Origin: Halicephalobus mephisto | Lineage: Eukaryota; Nematoda; Chromadorea; Rhabditida; Panagrolaimidae | DNA: 47,504 nt | NCBI GenBank assembly: GCA_009193035.1 | Contig: SWDT01000201.1 | Coordinates: forward strand, 1-47,504 | Direction: 5' to 3' | Shown: piece by piece, positions 1-11,579 of the stretch | How positions within the stretch are numbered: the first letter of the stretch is position 1 | Layout of the letters: each line of letters starts with the position of its first letter | Program-made: the position numbers and the translations under genes | The notes under the pieces: generated by a model | Database searches by the model: none | What the model saw: the letters and a program-made list of their open reading frames with translations, nothing else | What the model was told of the DNA's origin: nothing

Positions 1-1058
1 CTTCATGGTTGGAGCACGTCACCCACAATTTGATCAATGTGGGGACTTTGTTGTCGTTGACTGTAGTGATCTTTCTGGGATCCAAGATTTTCTCTAAAGA
101 GCAGTTTCTATCAAGTCCTTATTTCGTGATATATGAAATCAGCCTAGTTGTCCATGTGATCAATGTTATCTTCTGGGAACTATGGACTATTTGGCCTGAT
201 AACGAAGTAATCAGTTTTCTGAACAACTTGATCTTCGCCTACGAAAGTGCTTTTGTAGGATTTTGCAATTTAATTTTAGCTTTCAATAGGTGTACGGCTA
301 TTGTTGTTCCATTGTGGCATGTTACGGTGGGTTTATTGTTTCTAGCTTTTATATCTTCCTTTGTTATAGATCTGGAGCAGTTATCCTCTATACTGTATTA
401 TCGCTGTTACATTGTTGTTTCCTGTATTTCTCTATTTCTGTTTGCCTGCAACCTTCTTCTGCGTTCTGGTACCTGTTCCAGATGCCCGATGTCTCGAAGA
501 AATAGTCCACAATCAGAATATTATCACTTACCTGAACTGTGCTCTGGCAATAGCTTCATTGATGATCGGAGCTTCTACAATAATCAGGAGGTTTTTTTGC
601 AACAAAAGTGAATCCACGACTAAAAAAAGATAGCTAAATTCGAACTCCGACTACTTGTTCAATCTATTTGTAGTACAGTAATTTTAATTTTCTACTGGAT
701 CGCACTGGTTCTCGAAATTGAAGCACGAGAAGCAGGAAACGACGCAGCATCCAGTATCTTCTGGATAATTGGGGACATCACCTATATCCTTCACCACACC
801 AGCGGGATCTTCATCCTCCTGACTTTAAGGTTCTTCAATTTCCAACAAAACTTTAATGTCGCTTCTATTTTCAGCAGAGTTTTCCGACGTTCTTTCATCA
901 GTTATTATCAACCTCTGTTCTGCTGCAAACCACACAAGACGTTTAATAGGACTATAGAACTTCCGCCTCGAACGAATACAATATTTTCAATCACGAGACA
1001 TTCATCTATAATTCCAGTCACTGTTGTCTGTAGTGTAATTTTGTTCTTAGAATTTTAA
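1..1058 (+). CDS. Serpentine chemoreceptor (SRG/SRV-like 7TM), 5' partial, one frameshift
   Basis: This is a seven-transmembrane G-protein-coupled receptor of the nematode chemoreceptor superfamily, expected in sensory-neuron membranes. Reading is open from the window edge, so the start lies upstream. Hydrophobic segments follow in order, with the diagnostic NR-C-TAIVVPLWH block after TM3. I place an intron at 321-369 (GT..TATAG, 49 nt), which restores the family pattern PLWH-IWSSYP and moves reading into the next frame. That frame runs through TM4-TM5 to KSESTTKK near 627. The last third (630-1058) is open in another frame and reads as the expected TM6-TM7 plus tail. The break sits in a run of seven A's (622-628) and would vanish with one more A. 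It is either a sequencing error or a recent pseudogene mutation. The subfamily is uncertain. The gene converges on the myosin gene, 165 bp away. Confidence 0.72.
321..369 (+). other. Inferred 49-nt intron in the chemoreceptor gene
   Basis: The sequence begins GTTACG and ends TTATAG. Its removal joins PLWH to IWSSYP, the spacing seen between TM3 and TM4 in nematode Sr receptors. The 49-nt length accounts exactly for the frame change between the flanking open frames. Confidence 0.6.
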
Positions 1059-1222
1059 ACCTTCAGTAAACATTAATTTCCCATTTCCGTTCATAGAAAA
1101 GTAAATTTAGCATCAATTTTTAATTAATCTCACGGTTCTAATCAGTCTCTCCACAACATCACAACTTATACATTGGTAAAATCCCAGTTTACTCAAACCA
1201 ATTCAAAACTCATCCCTACATT

Positions 1223-4200
1223 CTAGTTAAAGTACGTGTTCACAGGACTTCCTCCGAATCTGAGCCAGGCTGCTTCAAACTCCTGCTTTTTGATTTCACA
1301 GTCCCGCATCAGCAGTCCTGTCTCCCACAGCAGTCCATGGGTCATGTGCATGTCGTCTTTCCCAGCAACCATCAGCACAGGAGACTCCTTCGGTCTCAAG
1401 AGGATTTCCCGGACTACCAACTCTCCTGCAAAGTGGCTGTACCAGAATCCAGCCTCGGCAGCAGCTCCAGGGCAAGTCCGTTTCCGGTTGCAGAGTGGAG
1501 TTCTGAAGAACCGTTCACTTCGATTCACAGCGGAGTGTTGGCACAGAAGCAAAGGAGGAAGGGACAAAGCAGGTTTCACACCGAGTCCGGTTGGGCTTTC
1601 ACTTCTGTGAATATCATCAAGATTGTTCGCTTTCCGGTGTTTCAAACGCCAGCCACTAAAGAAACGCAAACGACGGTGGAATTCTGCTTGACAGGCCTTC
1701 AGGAGTTCATGATCGTTAGTTGCATTCAGAACCGTCCTCAATTCAGCATGAGTCAGCTTAGACAGTTTCTCGCGGTGTTCCTTATCATTTGAGACAGGAG
1801 TGCTCTCAGATCCCATCTCCGGTTTTCTCCGAGGAATTTCTTCAACAGAAACACTGTTTCCTTCTCGGGCTACTCTGCATGCCAATTCCCTACCGACTTT
1901 TTCAGGCCCTTCCTCATCAAGTTGACAAGCCATCTTTTCCTCTAGTTTTAGGTCGCACTCAGCTCCCACGAAGGTATTACCTTCCTCTCTCCTTCCCTCC
2001 TGATGACGAGTTCCTGTCTCCATAATCTGCAACCTAGCACTTCCTTCAGCAATTTCACCTCTGCAAAAACCTATTAATAACTTTCAAACCAACAAAAAAA
2101 CCTTAATCCCCCTGCTAATCCGTCAACTTCGTTTTCCAATTCCTTAACATTTCCAGCCGTCCTCGGATCACTCTCCCATGGGTTTTCCCTGATGTTCTCC
2201 AGCAAGTCTTCCATTGTAGTCTCAAACTCTGTGGGTTGTTCCTCCAGTTCTTTCCTTCTCATCGTATCACTAACACCTTGGATCAACTCCCGTATCTCGT
2301 TGAATCTCTTCCCCAACGAATTGAGGTCTCTCAATGCAGTCAACTGAGGCAGAACCTTCCGACGGACTAGATGCCCTCTGACAACGGCTTGGACTTTCGT
2401 GTAGAGTTTGCGACGATCGCCGATGATCTGGTTGATTCTCGAACAGCTGGTGATCACCGACAGCAGCTTCTGCCAGCGAGTCCTGTTCAACCACGATTGG
2501 ACTTTCCTCACCAATCCAGTTGTTTGTTTCTCGTCCCGATGCATCAGTTGATCGAATTCCGCAAACTTGCCTGTTCTGAAGAACGCCTTGGTTAGACCGA
2601 ACTGGAAATCAGATTCGGAGAGTCCCAGAGCATGGAATAAGCACTTGCAAAACAGTCGGGGGTCGAGTCTCTTCAATTCCTCTGGGAGGAACATCCCGTA
2701 ATTAGTATGTAAATCGTTGAAGCTGGCTCTGGAGGGGAATCCACAGTGCATCAGTTTCAGGACGGAGCCCATGCCGGCACACCTCAGTTGGGACAGGATC
2801 CGCGCACCTTCGAATTTGTTCGGTTCCATCTCCGAGTTGGGTTTGATGCAACGCACGAAATGAGTCCCGGTTCCGTTCAGTTTCTCTATGAGCGAATTCA
2901 GCTGGGACCGGAACTTGGAACCGACGGAAGAACGGACGAGTTTGGCACGGCTGTTTGATCCAACAGTCTGACAGTTCATAGCAGCGGCGGAGAAGAGACT
3001 CCGCAGATACGGGTTCCCACTGCTCCCGACGATCATCTCCAGACTGATGTGAAGGGCGTCGTTGTTCTTCTGCAGAAAGTGGGCAGTCTGGTAACACACA
3101 GCACCTGCATAGTGTCGGATCAGGAACCCTTCATCGTCACGCACCTCACGATGCTCACGGATTCCGCTTCTTCTCGGGGGCTGAACCTCAACCAGTTCAA
3201 ACTGCGCAAGTTCGGAAACTCACCGCCACTCTGACGTGCTTGGCATAGTGTCTATGGACTTCCGCCGTGAAGTGCACCGCAGATCCGTTGGGCAGTCTAG
3301 CTTCTTCATCCAGGAGATCCAGCAGACCAATTCCCTTGCCTTCAAACACTTCCACGCAGTCCTGGTTGTCGACGAACTCGACCTCCGGCACAGCCAAGGC
3401 CTCGCGACGGTACAGCTCCTGTTCCTGTTTCAGGATCCTGTCGTTGAAGAACTGCTGCAGCTTCTCATTGCAGTAGTTGATGCAGAACTGCTCGAATGAG
3501 TTGACTTCGAAGCACTCTAGAAAGGACTAGTGGATGGCGGAGGAACAGTAGCTCACCGAACCCAGCGACGTCCAAGACGCCGATGAAGCCGAGGGAAGCG
3601 GCCGACGGGAGGGACTCGTTGATCGCAGTGACGACACAGACACTGTCGAACAGACGACTGTAGATGGCTTTGGCCAATGCATCCCGGGCAGCTCGAGCTC
3701 CGGAGGGCCTCAAAGGAACCGAGATCACTGTCCCGTTCTTACTCACTCGGGACTCTATGACTCGGCTCGTGAGTTCCCTCTCCAAGTCCTCCACAGCCAG
3801 CCCGAGGAGCTTCGCGGCAACGGCCAGTGATGTGGTGGAAGTAGAGTCGACACAGCAACGGATGTCATCGGCATCAGTGAACTGCACGTTTCCGAGGTGA
3901 AGAATCCCAGCGATGATCGAGAACAGGCTCTCTCTCCTGCTCTCATCGAAGCCAATGTCGGTCAAGGCGTTTTTGAGAACTTGGAAGTTTGTGTAATCGT
4001 CCACTAGATTGTCAGTCAGATACCCTTCTTGGCGGCGACAACGAATAGGAATCTTGGGGAATGTCTGGGGACTGGCGAAGAACTGCGGATTCCCATTCAA
4101 GTAGTGGAAGTCGGCGGGAGGACCGAGGTGGAGGGCTTCTGACAGTTCTTCGTCTGTTCCGGCAATCAATTGGTAGAAGATGTGGTAGTTCCTTTCCCCC

Positions 4201-5097
4201 GGACTCTGCTGACATAGACGAGACTTCTCCAACAAGTAGTGGGAGACGAACCCACCAGCAACAGTGCACTGAAAATAATGAAACAGTTGCACTCAAGGTG
4301 GAATCGAACGAACCTCCTCGTCGAAGTGGATCTGGACAAACTTGCCGAATCTACTGCTGTTGTTGTTCCTCTTCGTTCTCGCGTTCCCGAAGGCCTCCAG
4401 AACCGAGTTTGCCTTCAGAAGGCGTTGCTCAATTTGTCCGACTGAGGCTTCCCGTTGGTCACAGAGGTAACGGAGGATGTGTTTCTGAGACTCCGTCTTC
4501 CCTCCACCACTCTCTCCCGACACAACGATCGACTGATTCTGCTTCGTCCTCCGCAACTCCCGACGAGCGTGGTCCGCTGAAATTATTCGATGGTGATGGA
4601 AATGGATACGGGACAGTCACCGATGGCAAAAATATGTGGAGGTAAAACTCCCAGTGATCTTCCGTGGTAGAGAGCAACCGTGTCCTCGGAGTAGAGTCCG
4701 GGGACGACTTCGTAAGGGTTGATGGCGATGAGGACGTTGGCGACGTAGGTGTAAATCTGCTTCCTTGTATATCGACGACGACAGTTGTCCAGGAGAGTTG
4801 CTTCGTTCAAGTACATCAAAGCGCCTGCGGAATTGCGAATGGAACAACTGTTAGAATTTGCAAGGACTCACAACTATCATCGACATCTCTGCTGGCATCC
4901 TCTTCTGCTGGAAGGACATCGTCGTGGGGAACGCAAACCACATCTTTCTTTGCCAACTGCACCTTCAATCCGTGGACGTGAAAGTCCACTAGTTTCCCTG
5001 GTCTGTAACCTTCAACGGGATCAGGGATGTAGACGGCTCTCCCGACTTCTCCAGCAAGGTCCCCAAATACAGACTGTGAGTCGGATGAATCATCCAT
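1223..5097 (-). CDS. Class VI unconventional myosin (SPE-15/HUM-8-like), 7 exons, complete
   Basis: This is an actin-based motor of class VI, the minus-end-directed class. Exons read 5097-4872, 4824-4621, 4576-4314, 4268-3557, 3516-3224, 3180-2102 and 2060-1223, all with GT-AG borders and matching phases, giving about 1,204 aa. That is close to the usual class VI length. The P-loop GESGGGKTE is at about residues 164-172, switch [11 protein letters not shown] at about 214-223, and switch II DVAGFE near 464-469. After the converter comes the class VI-type insert ([13 protein letters not shown]..), then an IQ-like segment ([12 protein letters not shown]). The tail ends in the cargo-binding region, recognisable by [24 protein letters not shown] and LMVAGKDDM. 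In C. elegans SPE-15 serves sperm development; that role is only an analogy here. A near-identical second copy lies inverted at 46,206-47,504. Confidence 0.93.
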
Positions 5098-5842
5098 ATC
5101 GTTCGGGTTTCTGTCGAATGAAGTGAATCATTCCTAGATGTAGAAAATAATGAATTAGGTATTCAAATTTCCATGCGAAAAGACGAAATTCTCATTCGTA
5201 AATGATTGTTGAAAACGTAAATGATGATGTCATCATTTCCTGGGACCTTCCAAATATCTGAGAAGTCGATGAGATTGGAGTGAGATCGCAGGTGATACAG
5301 CAGCAGGGACTAAGATGATGTAAGATCCAGTGGGGAAGGAAGACGTCATTATGCACACGAACAAGTGGGATGGAAATAATGCCACGTTGCTATCACATTC
5401 AAACCAAGGTTAGTATTAATGTCGCATTTACTTCATGTCCGAAATTTGATGGTGTTCTATTTCAGGAAAAATTTCATAGATTGCTTAACAGCTTTATTTA
5501 TAGTGTTTTGTTTTATACTTGGAACTGAATGCTGATGATTCGGATCCTTGAAGCAACGGAAAACACGGATTGTGATTATTGATAACGATAGAGTTGTTGA
5601 AAAGGAAAGGGTTCGGAGATGAAATTCGTGTTGTTACAACAGGGAACCTGAGTATTGATTAAGACGTGAGCACCGTTATCAGAAACAGTGACTATTGTGC
5701 GGAAACAGACAGGAGCAAAGTGATTTTTAATTTCGGAGAAAGAGTTGGTTGATTGGTTATTTCTACTCTGTCATGGCTATCAATTTCACTCCATCTGAAT
5801 TAAAAAAGGTCGAAGGTCGTTCTCGAGAGGATTTGGAAGCGG
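3798..5842 (+). repeat. Inverted segmental duplication, left arm (high-identity part)
   Basis: This stretch matches the reverse complement of about 45,501-47,504. It covers myosin exon 4 (part) through exon 1, the intergenic region and the first ~23 codons of SNF2. Exon lengths agree exactly (226, 204 and 263 nt) and introns differ by at most one base. Position 3798 corresponds to the last base of the window, so the true arm probably extends further into the myosin gene. Confidence 0.9.
5098..5772. promoter_or_regulatory. Shared divergent promoter region, myosin VI / SNF2 (copy 1)
   Basis: This 675-bp gap lies between two divergent start codons. It has no supported ORF. It is matched almost base for base, in inverted orientation, by 45,571-46,205, so the regulatory region was duplicated with both genes. 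No individual factor site is claimed. Confidence 0.6.
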
Positions 5843-7773
5843 AATTAAAAGATTTAACGGAAAAAACATTAACAAGACTTGACGAACGAAAGAAAGTCTT
5901 GATCGAACAAACATTGAGTAAGATGAGACGTTCTGAAGCTTCTGAACCACGGCTGACTGACTTGAAAGGTAAGTTCCTTTTCTTGTAATTTCGTAATTGA
6001 TTACTTTTTTCAGAATCCATAGTACTAAGATCTGATCAAAAAGTGAAATCAGATACTCCTGGAAAAATCTTTGACAATATCCATTCTTCAAATTCTGACG
6101 CTCCTGATAACATTAAAACAGAAACTCCAAAAGGGTTCAAGTCAGACATACAACTGAAAGATCACCAAAAAACTGCCTTGACTTGGATGCTCTACCGAGA
6201 AAACAGCAATCCACGAGGAGGTATCCTTGCTGACGATATGGGGCTGGGAAAAACAATGTCAATGATCGCATTGATCTTACATCAAAAGAACGCTAGGGAT
6301 AAATCTAGGAAACAGGAGCTAAATGATACTTTTAAGAACGACCCTAACATTCTACCATGCTTTTCTACTTTAATCATAGCTCCAAAATCGTTGATATATC
6401 ATTGGGAACAGGAAATTAAGGATCACGTCAATAGTGGAGTATTGAATGCCTACGTTTATTACGATAAACAACGAGAAGAAGATCCAAAAATCTTGGGAAA
6501 TTACGACGTTGTGATCACTACATATGGATATATCTCTTCTGAACTCAAAGATGGAAGAACCAATTCAGTTTTCGTGAAAATCGGATGGGAAAGGATCATC
6601 CTTGATGAAGCCCAGGAAATTAAAAATCCAAAAACGCACAAAGCGATCTGTTGCTCCAGAATCCCCGGTTTGTCTCGATGGGCATTGAGTGGTACTCCGA
6701 TTCAGAATAATTTGAACGATTTGTACAGTCTTGTGAAATTCCTCGGTTTCGAACCTTTTAATGATGAAAATATTTGGAAATTACACGTTGTTTCTGATGC
6801 AAAGAAGACTAACGGCAAAGTGAACGCTCTAGTTAAGTTCCTTCTGATTCGTCGAACAAAGGATCAACGGGATCTCATCACAGGAAACCCCATTATTGAA
6901 TTGACTGTGAAGAAGTCTTCTGAAGTTTGGGTTAATCTCCAAGAACTTGAAAGAAAGTGCTATGACGCGCTCTCTACAGCCTACAAAAATAAAGCGAAGA
7001 CGATATTAGATGAAAAAAATACAGTTAAAAAAAGTAATGGAACAACTCCATCAAATAAAACCAAAGGAAGTAATTCAAAAAGTCCATCTTTGAAAAACAA
7101 AAGCATTTTGGCCATTATTCTCCGATTGAGACAAGCCTGTCTCCATATGTCCATGTTGAAAGACGCCATTGACTCGAGTGATCTACAAGAAGAAACAGGG
7201 AAGCAGGATATTGTAGAAGACGAACTTCCTTCTTTAGATAGTTATGCTGAAGTTTTTGATCCAGATTATCTATCTGCCAAAATGATTGCTCTCTTCAAAG
7301 AACTGGATCAAGTCATCGAAGATGGCCATAAATGTGTCGTTGTTTCGCAATGGCTTAAACCATTGACTATTATCGCTTCTCATTTGAAGAAAAAAAACAT
7401 CCTGTACACCACAATAACAGGAGAAATCGATGACCGTCAAAATCGAGTAAATGCATTCAATCAGAAAAAGAAAGGACCTCAAGTCATGTTGCTTTCTCTG
7501 ACTGCCGGAGGGGTTGGTCTGAATTTAATCGGAGGGAATCATTTGTTCTTGATGGATCTTCATTGGAATCCAGCAAGAGAACAGCAAGCAAGTGATCGAA
7601 TCTACCGTATTGGACAGGAGAAGAATGTCTTCATCCATAAATTCATCTGTAATGATACTATTGAAAATAACATTTTAGATATCCAGAATGAGAAAACGAA
7701 ACTGGCTGAAGACGTCTTCAAGGGAGCAGAGAAACTCAGTCCTGCTCAATGCAAGAAACTTCTCGGAATTTAA
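5773..7773 (+). CDS. SNF2-family ATPase/helicase-like protein, TTF2/lodestar-like (copy 1)
   Basis: This is a DNA-translocating ATPase of the SNF2 superfamily, probably nuclear. Exons are 5773-5968 and 6014-7773, with a 45-nt intron ending TTTTTTCAG, giving about 651 aa. Motif I DDMGLGKT is near residues 139-146, the Walker B box DEAQ near 263-266, then SGTPIQNN, and in the C-terminal lobe LSLTAGGVGLNL and RIYRIGQ near 594-600. The pairing of these motifs with W.RIILDEA and a lysine-rich insert between lobes recalls the RNA polymerase II termination factor TTF2/lodestar group. The protein is much shorter than TTF2 and lacks an N-terminal zinc finger. The start is the ATG at 5773; earlier in-frame codons contain no ATG. 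The gene shares its promoter with the myosin gene and is paralogous to 43,434-45,570. Confidence 0.88.
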
Positions 7774-7859
7774 AACGAATAATTTATACTTTCACAGTTA
7801 TCAAAATTAATTTCAATATTCTTAAGAATAGCTTTTTCAAGAATATCACAATGTAAATT

Positions 7860-7865
7860 AATAAA
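7860..7865 (+). terminator. Poly(A) signal AATAAA after SNF2 copy 1
   Basis: A canonical AATAAA lies 87 bp after the stop codon, in the gap before the convergent enolase-phosphatase gene. It is a plausible cleavage signal. Confidence 0.5.
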
Positions 7866-7911
7866 TAACTAAAAACTATGATATGGAACGATTCAATTGC
7901 CGATGACCGAC

Positions 7912-9108
7912 TTAGCTGCAGACCAAGTGCTCGAGAGTGAAGATGCACTTGAACTTCTGATGAGCTTCTTCGGAAATCGGAGCGTTTCCATCTCGAGTTA
8001 CGATCATGACTCGAAAACCGGCTTCAGAAGCCGCATTAGCTTCCTTTTCGACATCCGTCAGAAACATGATGTCATTTGGAGGAAGACCGATCATCTCCGC
8101 GATTTTCACGTAGGAGGTGGACATGTACTTGGGTCCTGCGTTCTTGGTGTCAAAGTAGTCCCTAATGTACTAAATTCCAAACATTAGTAAAATTAAAAAC
8201 TACAATGATAATATTGATAATACTACATTTAAAAATATAAAATTTTTTCAATACAACTTTTTAGAATTCCGGATTTCTGAAAGTTCTAAAAATTCTAGTG
8301 GATTCTGAAGGATTTTAAAAACTTTCATCGTTTTCGAAATATTTCATTTGATTCCAAGTTTTCAAAATTCAAGAAGTTCAAAATTTCTACTAAAATCTAA
8401 ATTATTTCAAAAACTTAAAAAATTCTCAAAAATTTTAAAATCTTCAGATAATTTTTGAAAGATTCTCGAAAATTTTAGAATCCTTAAGTAATTTTCGAAA
8501 GATTCTGAAACCTTCTATAAAATTCTAATTTTTGAAAAAAAAACCATCTACAGTAAAACTGACCTCAGTGACATCGCCAATGATGCTGTGTCGGAACAGT
8601 AGTCTCTGTGCTTGGACACTGCCGCTGCTGAAGATGTAGACAGGAATGTCGACCTTCTGGAAGTCCTTGAAGATGCATTCCATCTCCGGATAGAGGTGTC
8701 CTTTGACTTGGCCAGAGTTATAAGCATCTTCCCAGATGATTCCTTGAAGTTCTTTCAGTGCGGTTAATTTTTTGTCTTTATCAATCCAGGTCCTGACGTT
8801 GTGAGCGATGGACGGGATGTCGTTCTCATCCACGGGTTTTCTGACATCTGAATCGAATTCAGCTTCCATGTTCGAAGTTTCAACAAGATCAAGAATGACG
8901 TTTTTGATTTTTTGATTTTGTTTATTATTTTCGAGAAATTTTTCAACGTTTTCTCTGGCATAAGGAAACAAAACATCCTAAAAATTTTCAAATTTTAAAA
9001 ATAATTAAATTTTAAAAATCAAAAAACCTTGACAAAACTGATCGAAGTGATGGTGCCTTCGATGTCCAGAACAAGGGCCTTGAATTCTGGTTTCTTGAAA
9101 ATACCCAT
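7912..9108 (-). CDS. ENOPH1: Enolase-phosphatase E1 (methionine salvage, HAD superfamily)
   Basis: This bifunctional enzyme enolises and dephosphorylates 2,3-diketo-5-methylthiopentyl-1-phosphate in the cytosolic methionine salvage pathway. Exons are 9108-9028, 8977-8564 and 8169-7912, phases agree, and the product is about 250 aa against about 260 in vertebrates. HAD motif I appears as LDIEGT with the E1-type glutamate after the aspartate. The block LTALKELQG..WEDAYNSG is typical of E1 enzymes. Motif II is YIFSSGSVQAQRLLF, with YFDTK following, and the C-terminal motif is IMFLTDVEKEANAA. Introns are 50 nt and 394 nt; the longer one is AT-rich low-complexity sequence. The gene is intact and converges on the SNF2 gene. 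Confidence 0.93.
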
Positions 9109-10055
9109 ATTCAATTTTTTTAATTTTCAATAAAATGTCTGAAATTGAATAAAAAATGTCAAATAAAATAAACCACGAACACGCAGCGGGGAATTCCAGA
9201 TTACGAAATTAGTCAACTCCGTATTCGGAATTTGAATTTTATTTTATTTTTATTTCTAATTTTTGTAAAACTTAAATTTTAAAGAATTTTCTAGAATACA
9301 GTAGATTATTAATTTTAAATATTGTCAAAATTTCTAAAACTATTTAATATCTAAAATTTTCAAGTTTTTGAAGACTCATCGAGACAATTTTCAGAGTTTT
9401 CTGAAATATAGAATTTTGGAAGTTCTTAGAAAATCTTAAAAATCCATGTTAAAACAATTTTGCGGTGGGACAAATTTAGAATTTCTACAGTAATATGATA
9501 TAAAAATTTAGTGGAAATTTTAGTTATCTGAATTTCAGAATTTTGGAAGTTTTTAGAAAATCTTAAAAATCCATGTTAAAACAATTTTGCGGTGGGACAA
9601 ATTTAGAATTTCTACAGTAATACAATATAAAAATTTAGTGGAAATTTTGGAATATTCTAAAATATCTTAGAAATTTTCAGACTTACCTGAAATTTAGAAT
9701 TTCAGAAATTTTAAAAACTTGTAATTAATTTCCAATTTTTATAATAATATGGTACTAAAGTCCGCAAACATTTTTAGTTTTCTAAAAGATTTTCAAATTT
9801 CATTTTAATAAAAATTCTAACTTTTTACAATATTTTCATTTTTGACTTTGATATTAAAAAGTAATTTTTTCTATTTTTAGAGGTTTTATGAACTCTCAGA
9901 AATCAATTATTTATTGTATTTTAGAATTTTTTTAAACAAAAAAGTGGATTTGTCTATGAATGAAGAAAAATTAAAAATGAGGATTTACTATTTAAAGTAG
10001 TTACTGTCTATGTTTACATCATAGAAAATAAAAAATAAATAGTAACAATTTTTTT
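9109..10055. other. AT-rich intergenic DNA, no gene seen
   Basis: I see no coding signal here. The stretch is AT-rich and consists mainly of degenerate TTTTAGAAATTT-like words, with one clear duplicated block described separately. Confidence 0.6.
9412..9648 (+). repeat. Two-copy direct repeat, 127-bp offset
   Basis: About 110 bp at 9412-9521 recurs at 9539-9648 with few substitutions. Both copies contain the unusual word TTTTGCGGTGGGACAAATTT followed by TTTCTACAGTAAT. Confidence 0.85.
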
Positions 10056-10060
10056 TAAAT

Positions 10061-10355
10061 AGACACTATCCAAGATTGCATAAAATAAAAAAATTTGGAT
10101 AGTGACTGAAAATCTTCTTTAAAAGTAGACACTATCCAAGATTGCATAAAATAAAAAAATTTGGATAGTGACTGAAAGTGTCTAAAATAGTCACTATCCA
10201 AATTTGTTTAAAAAATTAAACTTGGATAGTGACTATTTCAGACACTGAATCATCTTTTTAGTCACTATCCAACTTTACACAACTGAACCTGGAGAAAACA
10301 AAGTTGGATAGTGACTAATTTTTACAACCAATTGTCTACTTTAGTCACTATCAAG
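10061..10355. repeat. GTCACTATCC hairpin satellite, cluster A
   Basis: The motif CACTATCCAA alternates with its reverse complement TTGGATAGTG about every 30-45 bases. Each pair forms a hairpin, for example 10,261-10,313 with 17-bp arms AGTCACTATCCAACTTT and AAAGTTGGATAGTGACT. Two neighbouring units (10,062 and 10,128) are almost identical. Confidence 0.88.
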
Positions 10356-11023
10356 ATTGCTTTAGAAAATTTTATTTTATTCAATAATTTGTCAAAAATT
10401 GTTTTTCGAAAAAGTTAGAGATAAACAATTAACTCCTCTGATTGTCGGAATTTATTGTTTACCTCAAATGTAAAAGGTTATTCGAAATAAATCCGAAATC
10501 TCAACAATAAATGAACCCGTTAATAACTGTCTAAATAAAAAAGGGTCGGTTACAAGACAAAACAATCCATAATCATGTTGACAAAAGAATTTACATTTGA
10601 AAACAAAAATTTTTCAGTTTGGAATTGAATTTGAAAATTTATAATTTTTCTAATTTTATTTTTAATTACGATTTTACGTGAACTTGAAAAAGGTAAGGTT
10701 TTCGATTTTACTAAAATCTCAAGAGATTTGAAAATTCCAAATTTCAAAATTTAAGATATTCATTAGTGACTTGTCAATGTTCCGAAGTCGTATTTGATTA
10801 AAAATAACTGTGTGAATTTTGTATTGAATATTGTGGGAATTTCTAAAATAAGAAAACGGTGGGTTGGGATAGTGACGAAATTTTTAAAAAACTAGGCGAG
10901 TTATAGAAAAATATACGAATCTTAATGTCGGCCCAAATTAAATTTCAAAAATAACAAAATTGAATAATTTTTAAAAAATCCAAATACTTTTATTTTGATC
11001 GAAAAAATTAGAGAATTTTAGTT

Positions 11024-11562
11024 TCGGATAGTGACTAATCTGGGTGATTAATCATCAAAAGTAATCACTATCCAAGTTTCAACAACATAGTACTAAAGAT
11101 ATACTTGGATAGTGACTGAATTAGAAAACAAATAGTCACTATCCAAGTTTGCATAATGCAGAACTAAGAAAACAAACTCGAATAGTGACTTGGAAATTTA
11201 GGAATCTTAAGACACTATTCAAGATTGGTAGTAGAAGAAATTAGAAACACATCTTTGGATAGTGACTAGAAAATTCAGAAATTTTAAATTTTAAGACACT
11301 ATCCAAGTTTGCACAATGCAGAACTAAGAAAACAAACTCGAATAGTGATTAGGAAAAACAATAAATTACCATAGACAGTTACTATCCTAATTTGCATAAG
11401 AATTAAAAAATAAATTTGGATAGTAACAAGAAATTATTAAAAGTAGTCACTATCCAATTTCGCACAAATGACATAATGAAGAACAAACTTGGATAGTGAC
11501 TGAAAAAATGTTTTATTGTTCGATTAAGTCACTATTCAATTTTGTTTTTTTTAATAGTGACT
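11024..11562. repeat. GTCACTATCC hairpin satellite, cluster B
   Basis: This is the same alternating motif as cluster A, in six to seven hairpin units. Several have GTTTGCATAATGCAGAAC loops that recur at 11,147 and 11,307, which shows local duplication. An isolated GGATAGTGAC also occurs at 10,867. Confidence 0.85.
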
Positions 11563-11579
11563 GAAATGGATATTTTTTA

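Noticed and set aside
1223..2060. A separate small gene for the last myosin exon
   Set aside because: Its translation matches the class VI cargo-binding tail and joins exon 6 in phase across a 41-nt GT-AG intron.
4061..4645. Long plus-strand ORFs opposite the myosin VI exons (also 46,658-47,241 on the minus strand)
   Set aside because: They are antisense shadows of GC-richer myosin coding exons, recur in both copies only because the exons do, and show arginine/serine-rich low-complexity translations.
10061..11562. CRISPR array
   Set aside because: The repeats alternate in orientation, spacers are not uniform and the genome is eukaryotic; this is a hairpin satellite.
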